Part shown: positions 17,718 to 26,568 of the stretch, in pieces
Layout of the letters: each line of letters starts with the position of its first letter
Position numbering within the stretch: the stretch's first letter is position 1
Assembly (NCBI RefSeq): GCF_900105905.1
Contig: NZ_FNSV01000005.1
Span: 4,030,001-4,094,000, forward strand
DNA length: 64,000 bases
Direction of reading: 5' to 3'
Origin: Rhodococcus koreensis
GTDB lineage: Bacteria > Actinomycetota > Actinomycetes > Mycobacteriales > Mycobacteriaceae
The notes under the pieces: generated by a model
Told to the model about the DNA's origin: nothing
The model's database searches: none
What the model saw: only the letters and a program-made list of their open reading frames with translations
Program-made: the position numbers and the translations under genes

Positions 17718-19064
17718 ATGTCCCGGCAACCGACAGGAAGAACACAGCTGAACGCCGTCTTCGATGCGGTCGATGCTCTGCGCGACGACATGGTCTCCGT
17801 GCTGTCCGACGTGATCGCGATTCCCAGCGTCAATCCCAAATATCCCGGTCAGGTGTATGACGCCGTCGTCGGTGAAGAGGGGCATGTCAGTGAGGTGCTC
17901 GCCGAGATCTACCAGGATGCCGGTGCGGACGTCGAAAGATGGGCGGTCGAGCCGGGGCGGACGAATGCGGTCGGCACGATCTCCGGCAGCGGCGGCCCCG
18001 GTCGGTCCCTCATTTTCAACGGTCACGTCGACGTCGTTCCGCCGGGCAACTCCGACCGGTGGGAATCGGGAACGCCGTTCTCCGGCCGAATCGACGACGA
18101 CCGCATCTGGGGCCGCGGTGCGAGCGACATGAAAGCCGGGTTGGTGGCGCAGGCCTTCGCGGTGAAAGCTCTTACCCGCGCCGGAGTTCGATTACAGGGT
18201 GACCTGATCATCCAAGCCGTGGTCGGGGAGGAGGTGATGGACCACGAGTGCGGAATCTCGTCCACCCTGGAGCGTGGCTACCGTGCGGACGCCGCGGTGG
18301 TCGCGGAACCGAGTGGCCCGACCCGGCTCGGCGTCATTCCGGTCAGTCCCGGTCTGCTGTGGTTCTCGGTCACGGTCGGCGGCAAGACCACCCACTCCTC
18401 GATGCGCGGGCAGACCATCCGCGCGGGCGGCGGCGGGTCCAGCGTGGGCGTGAACGCCATCGACAAAGGTTTCCTCGTCTACCAGGCCATTCAGCGTCTC
18501 GAGGAGGAGTGGGCGTTCACGAAAACCCATCCGTTGTTCGCTCCGGGACACTTCACCATCCATCCGGGAGTCGTCGCCGGGGGACCTCACGGTGTCCAGG
18601 TGCCGTTCTTCTTGTCGGAGTCGATGACCACCGAGTACTGCGTCTGGTATCCACCGCAGGACGACCCGGAGGACGTCAAACGCGAGATCGAAGCCCAGAT
18701 CGAAGCGATCGCGCAGACCGACGGCTGGCTGCGGGACCACCCGCCCACAGTCGAGTGGAAGCTCAACTGGCCCGCCAACGATCCCGGCGAGGCCGCCGTC
18801 GACATCACCGCGGCGGTCTCGGCCGCCCACGTCGCCGCCGCGGGCGACACCCCCTACGCCGGCCCGGCGACGGTCACCGGATTCTGCGCCGTGGAGGACT
18901 GCTCCTTCCTCACCCGCGCAGGTGTCCCGGCCATCAGCTACGGCCCCGGTGATCTCCGGGTCTCGCACGCGGACGACGAGTACTGCCTGCTCGACGAGGT
19001 GCACACAGCCGCGCGAACCTATGCGGCGCTCGCGCTGGACTGGTGTGCACCGGCCACCAGCTGA
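17718..19064 (+). CDS. M20 family metallo-amidohydrolase (ArgE/DapE-like)
   Basis: The 448-residue protein is an M20 peptidase-family hydrolase that cleaves N-acyl or peptide-like bonds with two metal ions. Metal and catalytic motifs are NGHVDVVPPG (His and Asp), GRGASDMKAG (bridging Asp), VVGEEVMDHE (catalytic Glu and ligand), AEPSG and, near the C terminus, VSHADDEYCL (His ligand). A dimerisation insert lies between. The second of two nearby ATGs is chosen because AGGGAG is six bases before it. It is in a rightward operon with an acyl-CoA ligase. It could release an amine and an acid from an acyl-amide intermediate, giving the acid to the ligase; the substrate is unknown. Confidence 0.88.
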   Translation: MSRQPTGRTQLNAVFDAVDALRDDMVSVLSDVIAIPSVNPKYPGQVYDAVVGEEGHVSEVLAEIYQDAGADVERWAVEPGRTNAVGTISGSGGPGRSLIFNGHVDVVPPGNSDRWESGTPFSGRIDDDRIWGRGASDMKAGLVAQAFAVKALTRAGVRLQGDLIIQAVVGEEVMDHECGISSTLERGYRADAAVVAEPSGPTRLGVIPVSPGLLWFSVTVGGKTTHSSMRGQTIRAGGGGSSVGVNAIDKGFLVYQAIQRLEEEWAFTKTHPLFAPGHFTIHPGVVAGGPHGVQVPFFLSESMTTEYCVWYPPQDDPEDVKREIEAQIEAIAQTDGWLRDHPPTVEWKLNWPANDPGEAAVDITAAVSAAHVAAAGDTPYAGPATVTGFCAVEDCSFLTRAGVPAISYGPGDLRVSHADDEYCLLDEVHTAARTYAALALDWCAPATS

Positions 19065-19133
19065 TCGATCGGAACGGCCGGGGCCGCGGCCGAGACCCGG
19101 ACACCTGACGCCCACTTCTCGAAGGAATCCACG

Positions 19134-20678
19134 ATGTATCTCACCCAATCACTGCACCGCGCGCTTCAGCAGGAGCCCGACCGCATCGCCACGATCTTCG
19201 GGGACCGGGTCCGCACGGTCGCCGAGTCGGTCGATCGGATCGCCCGACTCGGCGGGGCGTTGCGGTCACTCGGAGTCCAGGCCGGCGACCGCGTCGCATT
19301 TCTCGGTCTGAACTCCGATCGCTACCACGAGTATCTGTTCGCGGTGCCGTGGATCGGGGGCGTGGTCAACCCGGTCAACATCCGGTGGAGCCCCGCCGAG
19401 ATCGCCTACTCCCTGACCGACTCGGGCACACGTGTCCTGCTGGTCGACGAGGCTTTCGCGAAAATCGTTCCAGCGCTTCGAGATCAGGTCGAACACTTGC
19501 AGATCGCCATCTTCGCCGGGGAGGGCGAAGTCCCGGACACGGCATTCGGATACGAGGACCTGATCGCGGGCAGCGAGGCGGTGGAGGACACGCGGACCGG
19601 CGGCGACGCACTGCTGGGCCTGTTCTACACGGGCGGAACAACCGGGCACCCGAAGGGCGTCATGGTGAGCCACGACAACCTCGTCACGTCGGGGCTCGGA
19701 TCCCTGGCGACCGGCCAGGTGGTCACACACGGCGGGCGGATACTGCACGCCGCCCCGATGTTCCACATGGCCGATATCGCGATGTGGACGATCGGCAATC
19801 TCGCCGGTTCCACGCACGTCATCATCCCGACGTTCACCTCCGCCGCCACCCTGAACGCCATCTCCGAACACCACATCACGGATGCATTACTGGTACCGAC
19901 CATGATCCAGATGCTCGTGGACGACCCGTCCGGGGCCGACATCGACCTCACCAGCGTCGAGCACTTCGTCTACGGCGCCTCACCGATCTCCGAAGCACTA
20001 CTCGACGGTGCCCGCGCACTCTTTCCCACCGCCCGATTCACCCAGGCATACGGCATGACCGAACTCTCGCCGATCACCACCCTGCTCGCACCGTCCGACC
20101 ACGACGACCCGGCCTTGACACGCGCAACGGGACGCGCGGTCGCCCACGCTGAGGTACGCATCGTCGACCCCGAGGGCAACGAGGTGCCCCGGGGAACGAT
20201 CGGCGAAGTCGTCGCGCGCGGCGACCACGTCATGCGCGGGTACTGGAACAAACCCGAGGCCACCGCCGACGCTGTGCGGGACGGTTGGATGCACACCGGC
20301 GACGGCGGATACATGGACGACCGCGGATACGTCTTCGTCGTCGACCGTCTCAAGGACATGATCATCACCGGGGGTGAGAACGTCTACTCGGTCGAGGTGG
20401 AAAACGCGTTGGCCGAGCACCCCGCGGTGGCCGGATGTGCGGTGATCGGCGTGCCCGACACCCGCTGGGGCGAGCGGGTGCATGCCGTCGTGGTGGTTCA
20501 CCCCGGCGAAAAGGCGAGCCCGGACGGATTGCGGGAGCACTGCCGGGAACGAATCGCGAGCTACAAGGTGCCCCGCTCCATCGAATTCGTCGACGCACTA
20601 CCGATGTCCGGGGCAGGCAAGATCCTCAAACGGGAACTGCGCACGCCGCACTGGGAGAATACACGGGTGCCCGGATGA
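19134..20678 (+). CDS. AMP-forming acyl-CoA synthetase
   Basis: The 514-residue ANL-superfamily enzyme activates a carboxylic acid to its CoA ester through an acyl-AMP. Core motifs are the P-loop FYTGGTTGHPKGVMVSH (about 163-179), QAYGMTELSP, HTGDGGYMDDRGYVFVVDR and the C-terminal catalytic Lys in GAGKILKREL. The ATG has GAAGGA upstream, and the gene follows the M20 gene after 69 bases. The sequence is of the long/medium-chain FadD type with no N-terminal or C-terminal extra domains. In context it likely activates the acid released by the upstream amidohydrolase so that it can enter beta-oxidation. Substrate is not predictable from the sequence. Confidence 0.9.
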   Translation: MYLTQSLHRALQQEPDRIATIFGDRVRTVAESVDRIARLGGALRSLGVQAGDRVAFLGLNSDRYHEYLFAVPWIGGVVNPVNIRWSPAEIAYSLTDSGTRVLLVDEAFAKIVPALRDQVEHLQIAIFAGEGEVPDTAFGYEDLIAGSEAVEDTRTGGDALLGLFYTGGTTGHPKGVMVSHDNLVTSGLGSLATGQVVTHGGRILHAAPMFHMADIAMWTIGNLAGSTHVIIPTFTSAATLNAISEHHITDALLVPTMIQMLVDDPSGADIDLTSVEHFVYGASPISEALLDGARALFPTARFTQAYGMTELSPITTLLAPSDHDDPALTRATGRAVAHAEVRIVDPEGNEVPRGTIGEVVARGDHVMRGYWNKPEATADAVRDGWMHTGDGGYMDDRGYVFVVDRLKDMIITGGENVYSVEVENALAEHPAVAGCAVIGVPDTRWGERVHAVVVVHPGEKASPDGLREHCRERIASYKVPRSIEFVDALPMSGAGKILKRELRTPHWENTRVPG

Positions 20679-20772
20679 GCATTCCGGCCCCTGCGGCAAA
20701 TCGACGGGTACGATCTGGTCTGTGAACCTGCCGGCGGCTATCTGGTGGCCCTATCGCTGACGGCCACCCGCG

Positions 20773-20802
20773 TCACCGTGCCGGCCGGCGCCCGCACGGT
20801 GA
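20773..20802. terminator. Hairpin between the acyl-CoA ligase and TrpB2-like genes
   Basis: TCACCGTGC (20773-20781) and GCACGGTGA (20794-20802) form a perfect 9-bp stem around a GC-rich 12-base loop. It lies 95 bases after the ligase stop and 83 before the TrpB2-like start. There is no U-tract, so it may be a terminator of the actinobacterial type or a leader element. The rest of this 206-base gap shows nothing else. Confidence 0.4.
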
Positions 20803-20884
20803 TCCAGCAGGCTCATCCGTCGGGGCACGATTGCAGCGCAGCACGTTCCGGACGCACCCATCGACGAAGGAGAGTTACTTGACC

Positions 20885-22195
20885 ATGTCCCCGGCAACCG
20901 GAGCCGAACTGGCTCGTTCATTGGAGCCTCTGGGGGTTGCGGTCCCCTCGGCCGTTCCCACGCATTGGTACAACCTGGCGGCGGATCTTCCGGAACCCGT
21001 TCCGCCGCATCTACATCCGGGCACCCGCGAGCCGCTGGGACCGGAGGACCTGGCGCCGCTGTTTCCGGCGAGCCTGATCGAGCAGGAGGTCGCGACCGAC
21101 CGCTACATCGAGATCCCCGAGACGGTTCGGGAGATCTACGGCATGTGGCGCCCGTCGCCGCTGGTGCGGGCGCATCGGCTCGAGCGGGTGCTCGGCACCC
21201 CGGCACGGATCTTTTACAAGTACGAGGGTGTGAGCCCGGTCGGCTCGCACAAGCCGAATACGGCTGTCGCGCAGGCCTACTACAACGCCCTCGAGGGCAC
21301 CACCAAGCTCACCACCGAGACCGGCGCCGGCCAGTGGGGCGCGTCGTTGTCGTTCGCCGGTGCGCTGCTCGGTCTCGACGTCGAGGTGTGGCAGGTTCGC
21401 GCGTCCTACGACGCGAAGCCGTACCGCCGACTCCAGATGGAGGCGTACGGCGGCATCTGCCATCCGTCGCCGTCCGACCTCACCGAGGCGGGACGGGCGA
21501 TTCTCGCCGAGCACCCCGACACGACGGGTTCGCTGGGCATGGCGATCAGCGAGGCCGTCGAGGTTGCCGCCAAAGACCCGCGCGCACACTACTCACTGGG
21601 CAGTGTCCTCAACCACGTCATGCTCCACCAGACCGTGATCGGCCAGGAAGCGATGGCCCAGCTGGAGGAGGCGGGCGAGCCGGTCGCGCACACGGTATTC
21701 GGTTGCGCCGGCGGCGGTTCCAACCTTGCCGGCCTGACGTTCCCGTTCCTCGGCCGCAACTTGCGCGAGGGCACCACCACCCGCCTCGTCGCGTGTGAGC
21801 CGGCGGCCTGCCCGTCGCTCACACAGGGCGAGTACCGCTACGACTTCGGAGACGTCGCGGGTCTGACTCCGCTGTTGAAGATGTACACGCTGGGCAACGA
21901 CTTCGTTCCGCCTGCAATCCACGCGGGCGGTCTGCGGTACCACGGCATGTCGCCGATGGTCTCGCACGCCGTCGCCCTCGGACTGATGGAGGCGACCGCG
22001 ATCGAACAGGACGACGCACTTACCGCGGGCCTGCTCTTCGCCCGCGCCGAAGGCATCATCCCCGCTCCGGAATCCACGCACGGCGTGGCCGCGGCCATCG
22101 CGCATGCCCGCACGGTCACCGAACCGGAGGTCGTGGTCATCGGACTGTCCGGCAACGGCCAGCTGGACCTCCCCGCGTACAGCCGGTACGTCTGA
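20885..22195 (+). CDS. TrpB2-like PLP-dependent enzyme
   Basis: The 436-residue protein belongs to the TrpB2 branch of tryptophan synthase beta-like enzymes, which are longer than TrpB1 and carry an extended N terminus. The PLP Lys is Lys123 in SPVGSHKPNTA, the phosphate-binding glycine loop is CAGGGSNLAG, and ETGAGQWG is the family active-site segment. TrpB2 can join indole (or a similar nucleophile) to serine or O-phosphoserine, and some members act without TrpA. The ATG at 20885 is used, though a TTG at 20879 is closer to the ideal distance from AAGGAG. It follows the monooxygenase/ligase island and may handle an indole- or amine-like intermediate; this is inference. Confidence 0.85.
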   Translation: MSPATGAELARSLEPLGVAVPSAVPTHWYNLAADLPEPVPPHLHPGTREPLGPEDLAPLFPASLIEQEVATDRYIEIPETVREIYGMWRPSPLVRAHRLERVLGTPARIFYKYEGVSPVGSHKPNTAVAQAYYNALEGTTKLTTETGAGQWGASLSFAGALLGLDVEVWQVRASYDAKPYRRLQMEAYGGICHPSPSDLTEAGRAILAEHPDTTGSLGMAISEAVEVAAKDPRAHYSLGSVLNHVMLHQTVIGQEAMAQLEEAGEPVAHTVFGCAGGGSNLAGLTFPFLGRNLREGTTTRLVACEPAACPSLTQGEYRYDFGDVAGLTPLLKMYTLGNDFVPPAIHAGGLRYHGMSPMVSHAVALGLMEATAIEQDDALTAGLLFARAEGIIPAPESTHGVAAAIAHARTVTEPEVVVIGLSGNGQLDLPAYSRYV

Positions 22196-22234
22196 TCGAT
22201 GTGCCGAGGCAGACCCCCGGGTCCGCCTCGGCGG

Positions 22235-23257
22235 TCACCGGCGCAGCGTCGACAACCTGCTCACCAGGCGGTCGACGTCGAGGGTGCCCGCGAGTCCGCT
22301 GAACATGCCCTCCCTCGGCGAGTCCGCCACGACGGTCAGCGCGGTGCCGCGGTCGTACAGCACGTCGACGACGTTCGCGAACCGTCGCACGGTGTCCGGG
22401 CCGGCCTCCCGCAACCGGGGCACACCGGTGATCACCCAGCAGCCGTACCGCTCGGACAGGTCGAGGTAGTCGGCGGGCGCGGTCGGGGTACCGCACAGCG
22501 CCGCGAACTCGAACCAGACCGTCCGGTCGCGTACCGCCGCTGCCGTCACGGTCCGCGTGCCGACGGTCAGGGCGACCCGCTCGCACAGGGCCGGAACCTC
22601 CACTTCGGACGCATTGACGAAGCGGCCGGCGGCGAATCCGGCAGCCGGCGCTCCCGCGGTGCGGTAGTCGACGGGTCCGGCCACCCTCACGACGGTCAGA
22701 TTCTGCTGCAGCACGGTGATCGTCGGCTCGAACAGGTGATGGAATAGCGGGTTGGGCAGCAGTCCTTCGGGCGGATAGTTCGACGTCACCACCAGCGTGA
22801 TGCCGCGGGCGAACAGCGCCTTCAGCAGCCGCGCCACCAGCATCGCGTCCCCGACGTCGTGGAGGTGGAACTCGTCGAAGCACAGCAACCGGACGTCGCC
22901 GAGCGCCGCGTCGATCGCGAGGTCGATGGACCCCAGCGCGTGCGCGTCGGCGTGGAGGCGGCGGAAGAACGAGTGAAAGTGCACGCGCCGTTTCGGGACC
23001 TCGGAAGCCGCGTGGAAGCGATCCATCAGCCAGGTTTTGCCACGTCCGACGGGCCCCCACAGGTACACGCCGCGAACCCCGGGTCTCCCCTGCGCCAGGC
23101 CGTCGGCGGTCTCGTCCAGGACAGCCGCGGCCGAGCGCTGCGCGTCGTCCAGCAGAACCTCTACATCCACGGAAGGAGACACTACGAACGGGGAGTCTCG
23201 GGCGACAAGCAGATGTGAGGAGGGCGACTGCGCGGCGCGACGGCCCGAAGGAGGCAA
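22235..23257 (-). CDS. zapE: ZapE/AFG1-like ATPase
   Basis: The protein (up to 340 residues) is an AFG1/ZapE-family P-loop ATPase; in proteobacteria ZapE associates with the division ring, while mitochondrial AFG1 works with respiratory complex quality control. Walker A is GVYLWGPVGRGKT and Walker B LLCFDEFHLHD; the family segment VVTSNYPPEGLLPN follows. The start is uncertain: TTG at 23257 gives the longest form, GTG at 23182 or 23170 gives forms 25 or 29 residues shorter, and none has a clear ribosome binding site. It is convergent with the TrpB2-like gene and divergent from the CitE-like gene. A housekeeping role is most likely. Confidence 0.85.
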   Translation of the reverse strand: MPPSGRRAAQSPSSHLLVARDSPFVVSPSVDVEVLLDDAQRSAAAVLDETADGLAQGRPGVRGVYLWGPVGRGKTWLMDRFHAASEVPKRRVHFHSFFRRLHADAHALGSIDLAIDAALGDVRLLCFDEFHLHDVGDAMLVARLLKALFARGITLVVTSNYPPEGLLPNPLFHHLFEPTITVLQQNLTVVRVAGPVDYRTAGAPAAGFAAGRFVNASEVEVPALCERVALTVGTRTVTAAAVRDRTVWFEFAALCGTPTAPADYLDLSERYGCWVITGVPRLREAGPDTVRRFANVVDVLYDRGTALTVVADSPREGMFSGLAGTLDVDRLVSRLSTLRR

Positions 23258-23298
23258 GTGGGGCGACGAGAAGCCCGCATTTCTGCGAAGATCGTGAC

Positions 23299-24546
23299 GT
23301 GAACCCCCAGTACCTCAGCCGTCTCCCCGACAGCGGTTTCGACCGCGTCGACGCACTCCTCGCGCCCGTGGACAGCGACCTCGCGGCGGCGTTTCCGGGT
23401 GATCGGCAGCAACCGCAGCCCATCCACACCGTCTACGTGAGCGCGGCGGACGCCGGCCCGGACACCCCGAGGGTGTGGGGTGAGCAGGCTGTCGAACTGC
23501 TGGACAGGTACACCGAGGCACTGTCCGAAATCGGCACGACCGGTGCACTTCCCGACGTGCGCGCGACGCTCGAGCGCAGTCCGATCCAGGATCTGCGGAT
23601 CGACTTCGAGGACGGCTTCGGCTGGCGGAGCGACGACGTCGAGGACGCGGCCGCACTGGAGACGGGTCGCACGCTGCGACAGCTGTCGTCCGATCTGTCC
23701 GGACCGCGGTCGCTGGGGATCCGCGCGAAGGGCCTGGCGCCGCACGAGCGCCGCCGCGGGATCCGCACGCTCGAACTCGTCCTCGAAGGCGCGGGTGGGG
23801 TTCCCGACGGCTTCGTGTTCACCGTGCCGAAACTGCGTGCAGCCCAGCAGGTCACCGCCGTCGTCGCGTTGTGCGAGGAACTGGAGAGCGCGTACGGGCT
23901 TCCTGACGGGTCGCTGCGCTTCGAGTTGCAGATCGAGAGCCCGCAGGCCGTCCTCGGGCCGGACGGCACCGTGACCGTCGCGAAGGCGATCCAGCTCGCC
24001 GAGGGACGCTGCACCGGATTGCACTACGGCACTTACGACTACAGCGCGGCCTGCGGAATCGCCTCCCGGTTCCAGTCGCTCGAGCACCCGGTGGCCGACC
24101 ATGCCAAGTCCGTGATGCTGGTGGCGGCGGCCCAGACCGGGGTGTGGGTGTGCGACGGATCCACCCAGGTGGTCCCGCAGGGCAGCGACGAGGAGATCCG
24201 CGCGGCGCTGGCCCGGCACTACCGGCTCGTCACCCGTTCGCTCGAACGCGGGTACTACCAGGGGTGGGATATGCATCCCGGGCATCTGATCACCCGCTGG
24301 CTCGCGACGTTCGACTTCTACCGCGACGCCCTGCCCGCCGCGGCCACCCGCCTGCAGGCCTACCTCGACCGCCAGGGCGGCGGGGTGATGGACGAACCGG
24401 CCACCGCGCAGGCCCTCGCGACGGTGGTGCTGCGGGGGCTGGCGTGCGGAGCGTTCGACGAGGACGCGGTCCGCGCGCAGGCCCCCGGATGCACGGTGGA
24501 CACGCTCCGCGACCTCCTCACCCGGGTGGTGGTCCCGGAGAGCTGA
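23299..24546 (+). CDS. CitE/HpcH-like (DUF6986-type) lyase or malate-synthase-like enzyme
   Basis: The 415-residue protein looks like a member of the CitE/HpcH/malate synthase TIM-barrel superfamily. Acidic metal-site candidates are IDFEDGFGWRSDD, the Glu in LQIESPQAV and the Asp in YGTYDYSAACGI. I recall this type annotated as DUF6986, without an assigned reaction. GTG at 23299 is chosen as it precedes NPQYLSRLPDSG and lies just after the divergent gene. It is followed by allantoicase and allantoinase genes, so it may deal with glyoxylate or ureidoglycolate released in purine breakdown; in Streptomyces a malate synthase gene is similarly placed near allantoin genes. The enzyme class is a structural inference and the reaction is unknown. 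Confidence 0.7.
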   Translation: MNPQYLSRLPDSGFDRVDALLAPVDSDLAAAFPGDRQQPQPIHTVYVSAADAGPDTPRVWGEQAVELLDRYTEALSEIGTTGALPDVRATLERSPIQDLRIDFEDGFGWRSDDVEDAAALETGRTLRQLSSDLSGPRSLGIRAKGLAPHERRRGIRTLELVLEGAGGVPDGFVFTVPKLRAAQQVTAVVALCEELESAYGLPDGSLRFELQIESPQAVLGPDGTVTVAKAIQLAEGRCTGLHYGTYDYSAACGIASRFQSLEHPVADHAKSVMLVAAAQTGVWVCDGSTQVVPQGSDEEIRAALARHYRLVTRSLERGYYQGWDMHPGHLITRWLATFDFYRDALPAAATRLQAYLDRQGGGVMDEPATAQALATVVLRGLACGAFDEDAVRAQAPGCTVDTLRDLLTRVVVPES

Positions 24547-24633
24547 CCGCCTCCCCGCCCACGAGGACCACCCGCACCACCCCCTCCGAGGTCCTACACT
24601 TGGCCCACGCCCGATCAGGAGGTACCAGCGCCC

Positions 24634-25629
24634 GTGACCCCGAACGCCTTGACCCCGCCCAGCTTCCGGAGTCTGCCGGACCTGGCCGTACGCACACTCG
24701 GCGGCGCCGTCGTGTGGGCCAACGACGAGCTGTTCGCCGAGCGGGAGAACCTCATCCGCCCGACGGCCGCCGTGTACCAGCCGGCGACGTTCGGGCACAA
24801 GGGTCAGGTGTACGACGGCTGGGAGACCCGCCGTCGCCGGGTGGCGGGGACGGACGAGGCGATCGTCCGGCTCGGGGTTCCCGGTGTGGTGCGCGGCGTC
24901 GTGGTCGACACCGCCTGGTTCAAGGGCAACTACCCACCGGAGGTCTCCGTGCAGGCCGCGTCCGTCGACGGCTACCCGTCCGCCGACGAACTGGTCGGCG
25001 CCGACTGGACCACGATCGTCGAGCGCAGCCCCGTTCAGGGTGACACCGAGAATCCGTTCGCGGTCGACTCCGGCGCTCGGTGGACGCACGTGAAGCTCAC
25101 GATGCACCCGGACGGCGGTGTCGCCCGGCTCCGGGTGCACGGCGAGGGCCGTCCCGACCCCCGTTTCCTCGACGCGGGCCCCGTCGATCTCGCGGCGCTC
25201 GAGAACGGCGCCCGAGTCAGGTCCTGTTCCAACATGTTCTACGGGTCGCCGCAGAACATGCTGCTCCCCGGTCTCGCCCGGGTGATGGGCGACGGCTGGG
25301 AGACGTCCCGCCGCCGCGACGACGGCAACGACTGGGTCGAGATCCGGCTCGCCGCCCAGGGCACGGTGTCGCTGGCCGAACTCGACACCTCCTACTTCCT
25401 CGGCAATGCCCCCGGCGAGGCGAGCCTCCTTGGCCGGGACGGCGACGGTGAGTGGACGGATCTGCTTCCGCGGACGCGCCTGCAGCCCGACACGAGGCAC
25501 CGCTTCGTCATCGACAGCGACCGGCCCGTCACGGAGGCTCGGCTCGACATCTTCCCGGATGGCGGCATGGCGCGGTTGCGGTTGTGGGGTTCCCTGACCG
25601 ACGCGGGTCGGGCAGGGTTGACGGCATGA
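24634..25629 (+). CDS. alc: Allantoicase
   Basis: The 331-residue protein hydrolyses allantoate to ureidoglycolate and urea. It shows the two-repeat structure of the family: the first repeat holds GHKGQVYDGWETRRRR and the second MGDGWETSRRRDDGNDW, each followed by a jelly-roll segment (DTAWFKGNYPPEVSVQA and DTSYFLGNAPGEASLLG). The GTG start has AGGAGG eleven bases upstream. A possible -10 (TACACT, 24595-24600) lies before it, so it may also have its own promoter. The stop overlaps the allantoinase start as ATGA. Order alc-puuE-gntR places it firmly in the purine island. Confidence 0.95.
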   Translation: MTPNALTPPSFRSLPDLAVRTLGGAVVWANDELFAERENLIRPTAAVYQPATFGHKGQVYDGWETRRRRVAGTDEAIVRLGVPGVVRGVVVDTAWFKGNYPPEVSVQAASVDGYPSADELVGADWTTIVERSPVQGDTENPFAVDSGARWTHVKLTMHPDGGVARLRVHGEGRPDPRFLDAGPVDLAALENGARVRSCSNMFYGSPQNMLLPGLARVMGDGWETSRRRDDGNDWVEIRLAAQGTVSLAELDTSYFLGNAPGEASLLGRDGDGEWTDLLPRTRLQPDTRHRFVIDSDRPVTEARLDIFPDGGMARLRLWGSLTDAGRAGLTA

Positions 25630-26558
25630 CTCACGGTTTCGATGACAGCTATCCCCGTGACCTGGTCGGATACGGGCCGCACCCGCCCGATCCGCAGTGG
25701 CCGGGCGGCGCGAAGATCGCTGTCCAGTTCGTCCTCAACTACGAGGAGGGCGCCGAGAACAACGTCCTCCACGGCGACGACGCGTCGGAGACGTTCCTGT
25801 CGGAGATGGTCGGTGCGCAGCCGTTCCCGAATCGGCACATGAGCATGGAATCGATCTATGAATACGGTTCCCGCGCCGGGCTGTGGCGGGTGCTCCGGGC
25901 GTTCGAGCGGCGCGGACTGCCGCTCACGATCTTCGCGGTGGCCAAGGCCATGCAGCGGAACCCGGAGGCCGTCAGCGCCTTTCGCGAACTCGGTCACGAG
26001 ATCGCCTGCCACGGCCTGTGGTGGAAGTCGTACCAGCTGTCCGACGAGGACGCCGAACGCAGGGACCTGGCCGAGGCGGTGGAGATCCTGCGGGACCTCA
26101 CCGGCGAAGCCCCGCTGGGCTGGTACACCGGCCGCGACTCCCCGCTCACCCGGCGACTGGTGGTCGAGCACGGCGGCTTCGAGTACGACTCCGACTCGTA
26201 CGCCGACGACCTGCCCTACTGGGTGAAGGTCGACGCCCCCGGGAAGGGCCTCGTCGACCACCTGGTGGTGCCGTACACCCTCGACACCAACGACATGCGG
26301 TTCGCGTCCCCCGGCGGTTTCCCGAGCGGCGAGCAGTTCTTCGCGCACCTGCGGGACGCCTTCGACGTCCTGTACGCGGAGGGCACGGCCGGGGCGCCGA
26401 AGATGCTGTCCGTGGGTCTGCACTGCCGCATCGTCGGCAGGCCCGCCCGCACCGCGGCGCTGGAGCGTTTCCTCGACCACGTGCAGTCCCACGACGACGT
26501 GTGGGTCGCCCGGCGCATCGAGATCGCCCGCCACTGGCGCGCCGTCCACCCCGCCTGA
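25626..26558 (+). CDS. puuE: Allantoinase, polysaccharide-deacetylase type
   Basis: The 310-residue protein is a PuuE-type allantoinase, which opens the hydantoin ring of allantoin to allantoate and is unrelated to the metal-dependent amidohydrolase allantoinases. The N terminus SYPRDLVGYGPHPPDPQWPG and the following IAVQFVLNYEEGAE are family hallmarks, with the NodB-fold segment EIACHGLWWKSYQ and the GWYTGRDSPLTRRL region. The ATG overlaps the allantoicase stop as ATGA, so product flow runs from this enzyme to its co-translated neighbour. Assignment is strong from both sequence and context. Confidence 0.93.
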   Translation: MTHGFDDSYPRDLVGYGPHPPDPQWPGGAKIAVQFVLNYEEGAENNVLHGDDASETFLSEMVGAQPFPNRHMSMESIYEYGSRAGLWRVLRAFERRGLPLTIFAVAKAMQRNPEAVSAFRELGHEIACHGLWWKSYQLSDEDAERRDLAEAVEILRDLTGEAPLGWYTGRDSPLTRRLVVEHGGFEYDSDSYADDLPYWVKVDAPGKGLVDHLVVPYTLDTNDMRFASPGGFPSGEQFFAHLRDAFDVLYAEGTAGAPKMLSVGLHCRIVGRPARTAALERFLDHVQSHDDVWVARRIEIARHWRAVHPA

Positions 26559-26568
26559 GGACGGACCG

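Noticed and set aside
23182..25500. Minus-strand open frame of about 772 codons opposite the CitE-like and allantoicase genes
   Set aside because: His/Gly/Arg-rich composition typical of an antisense frame, overlapping two genes with clear motifs.
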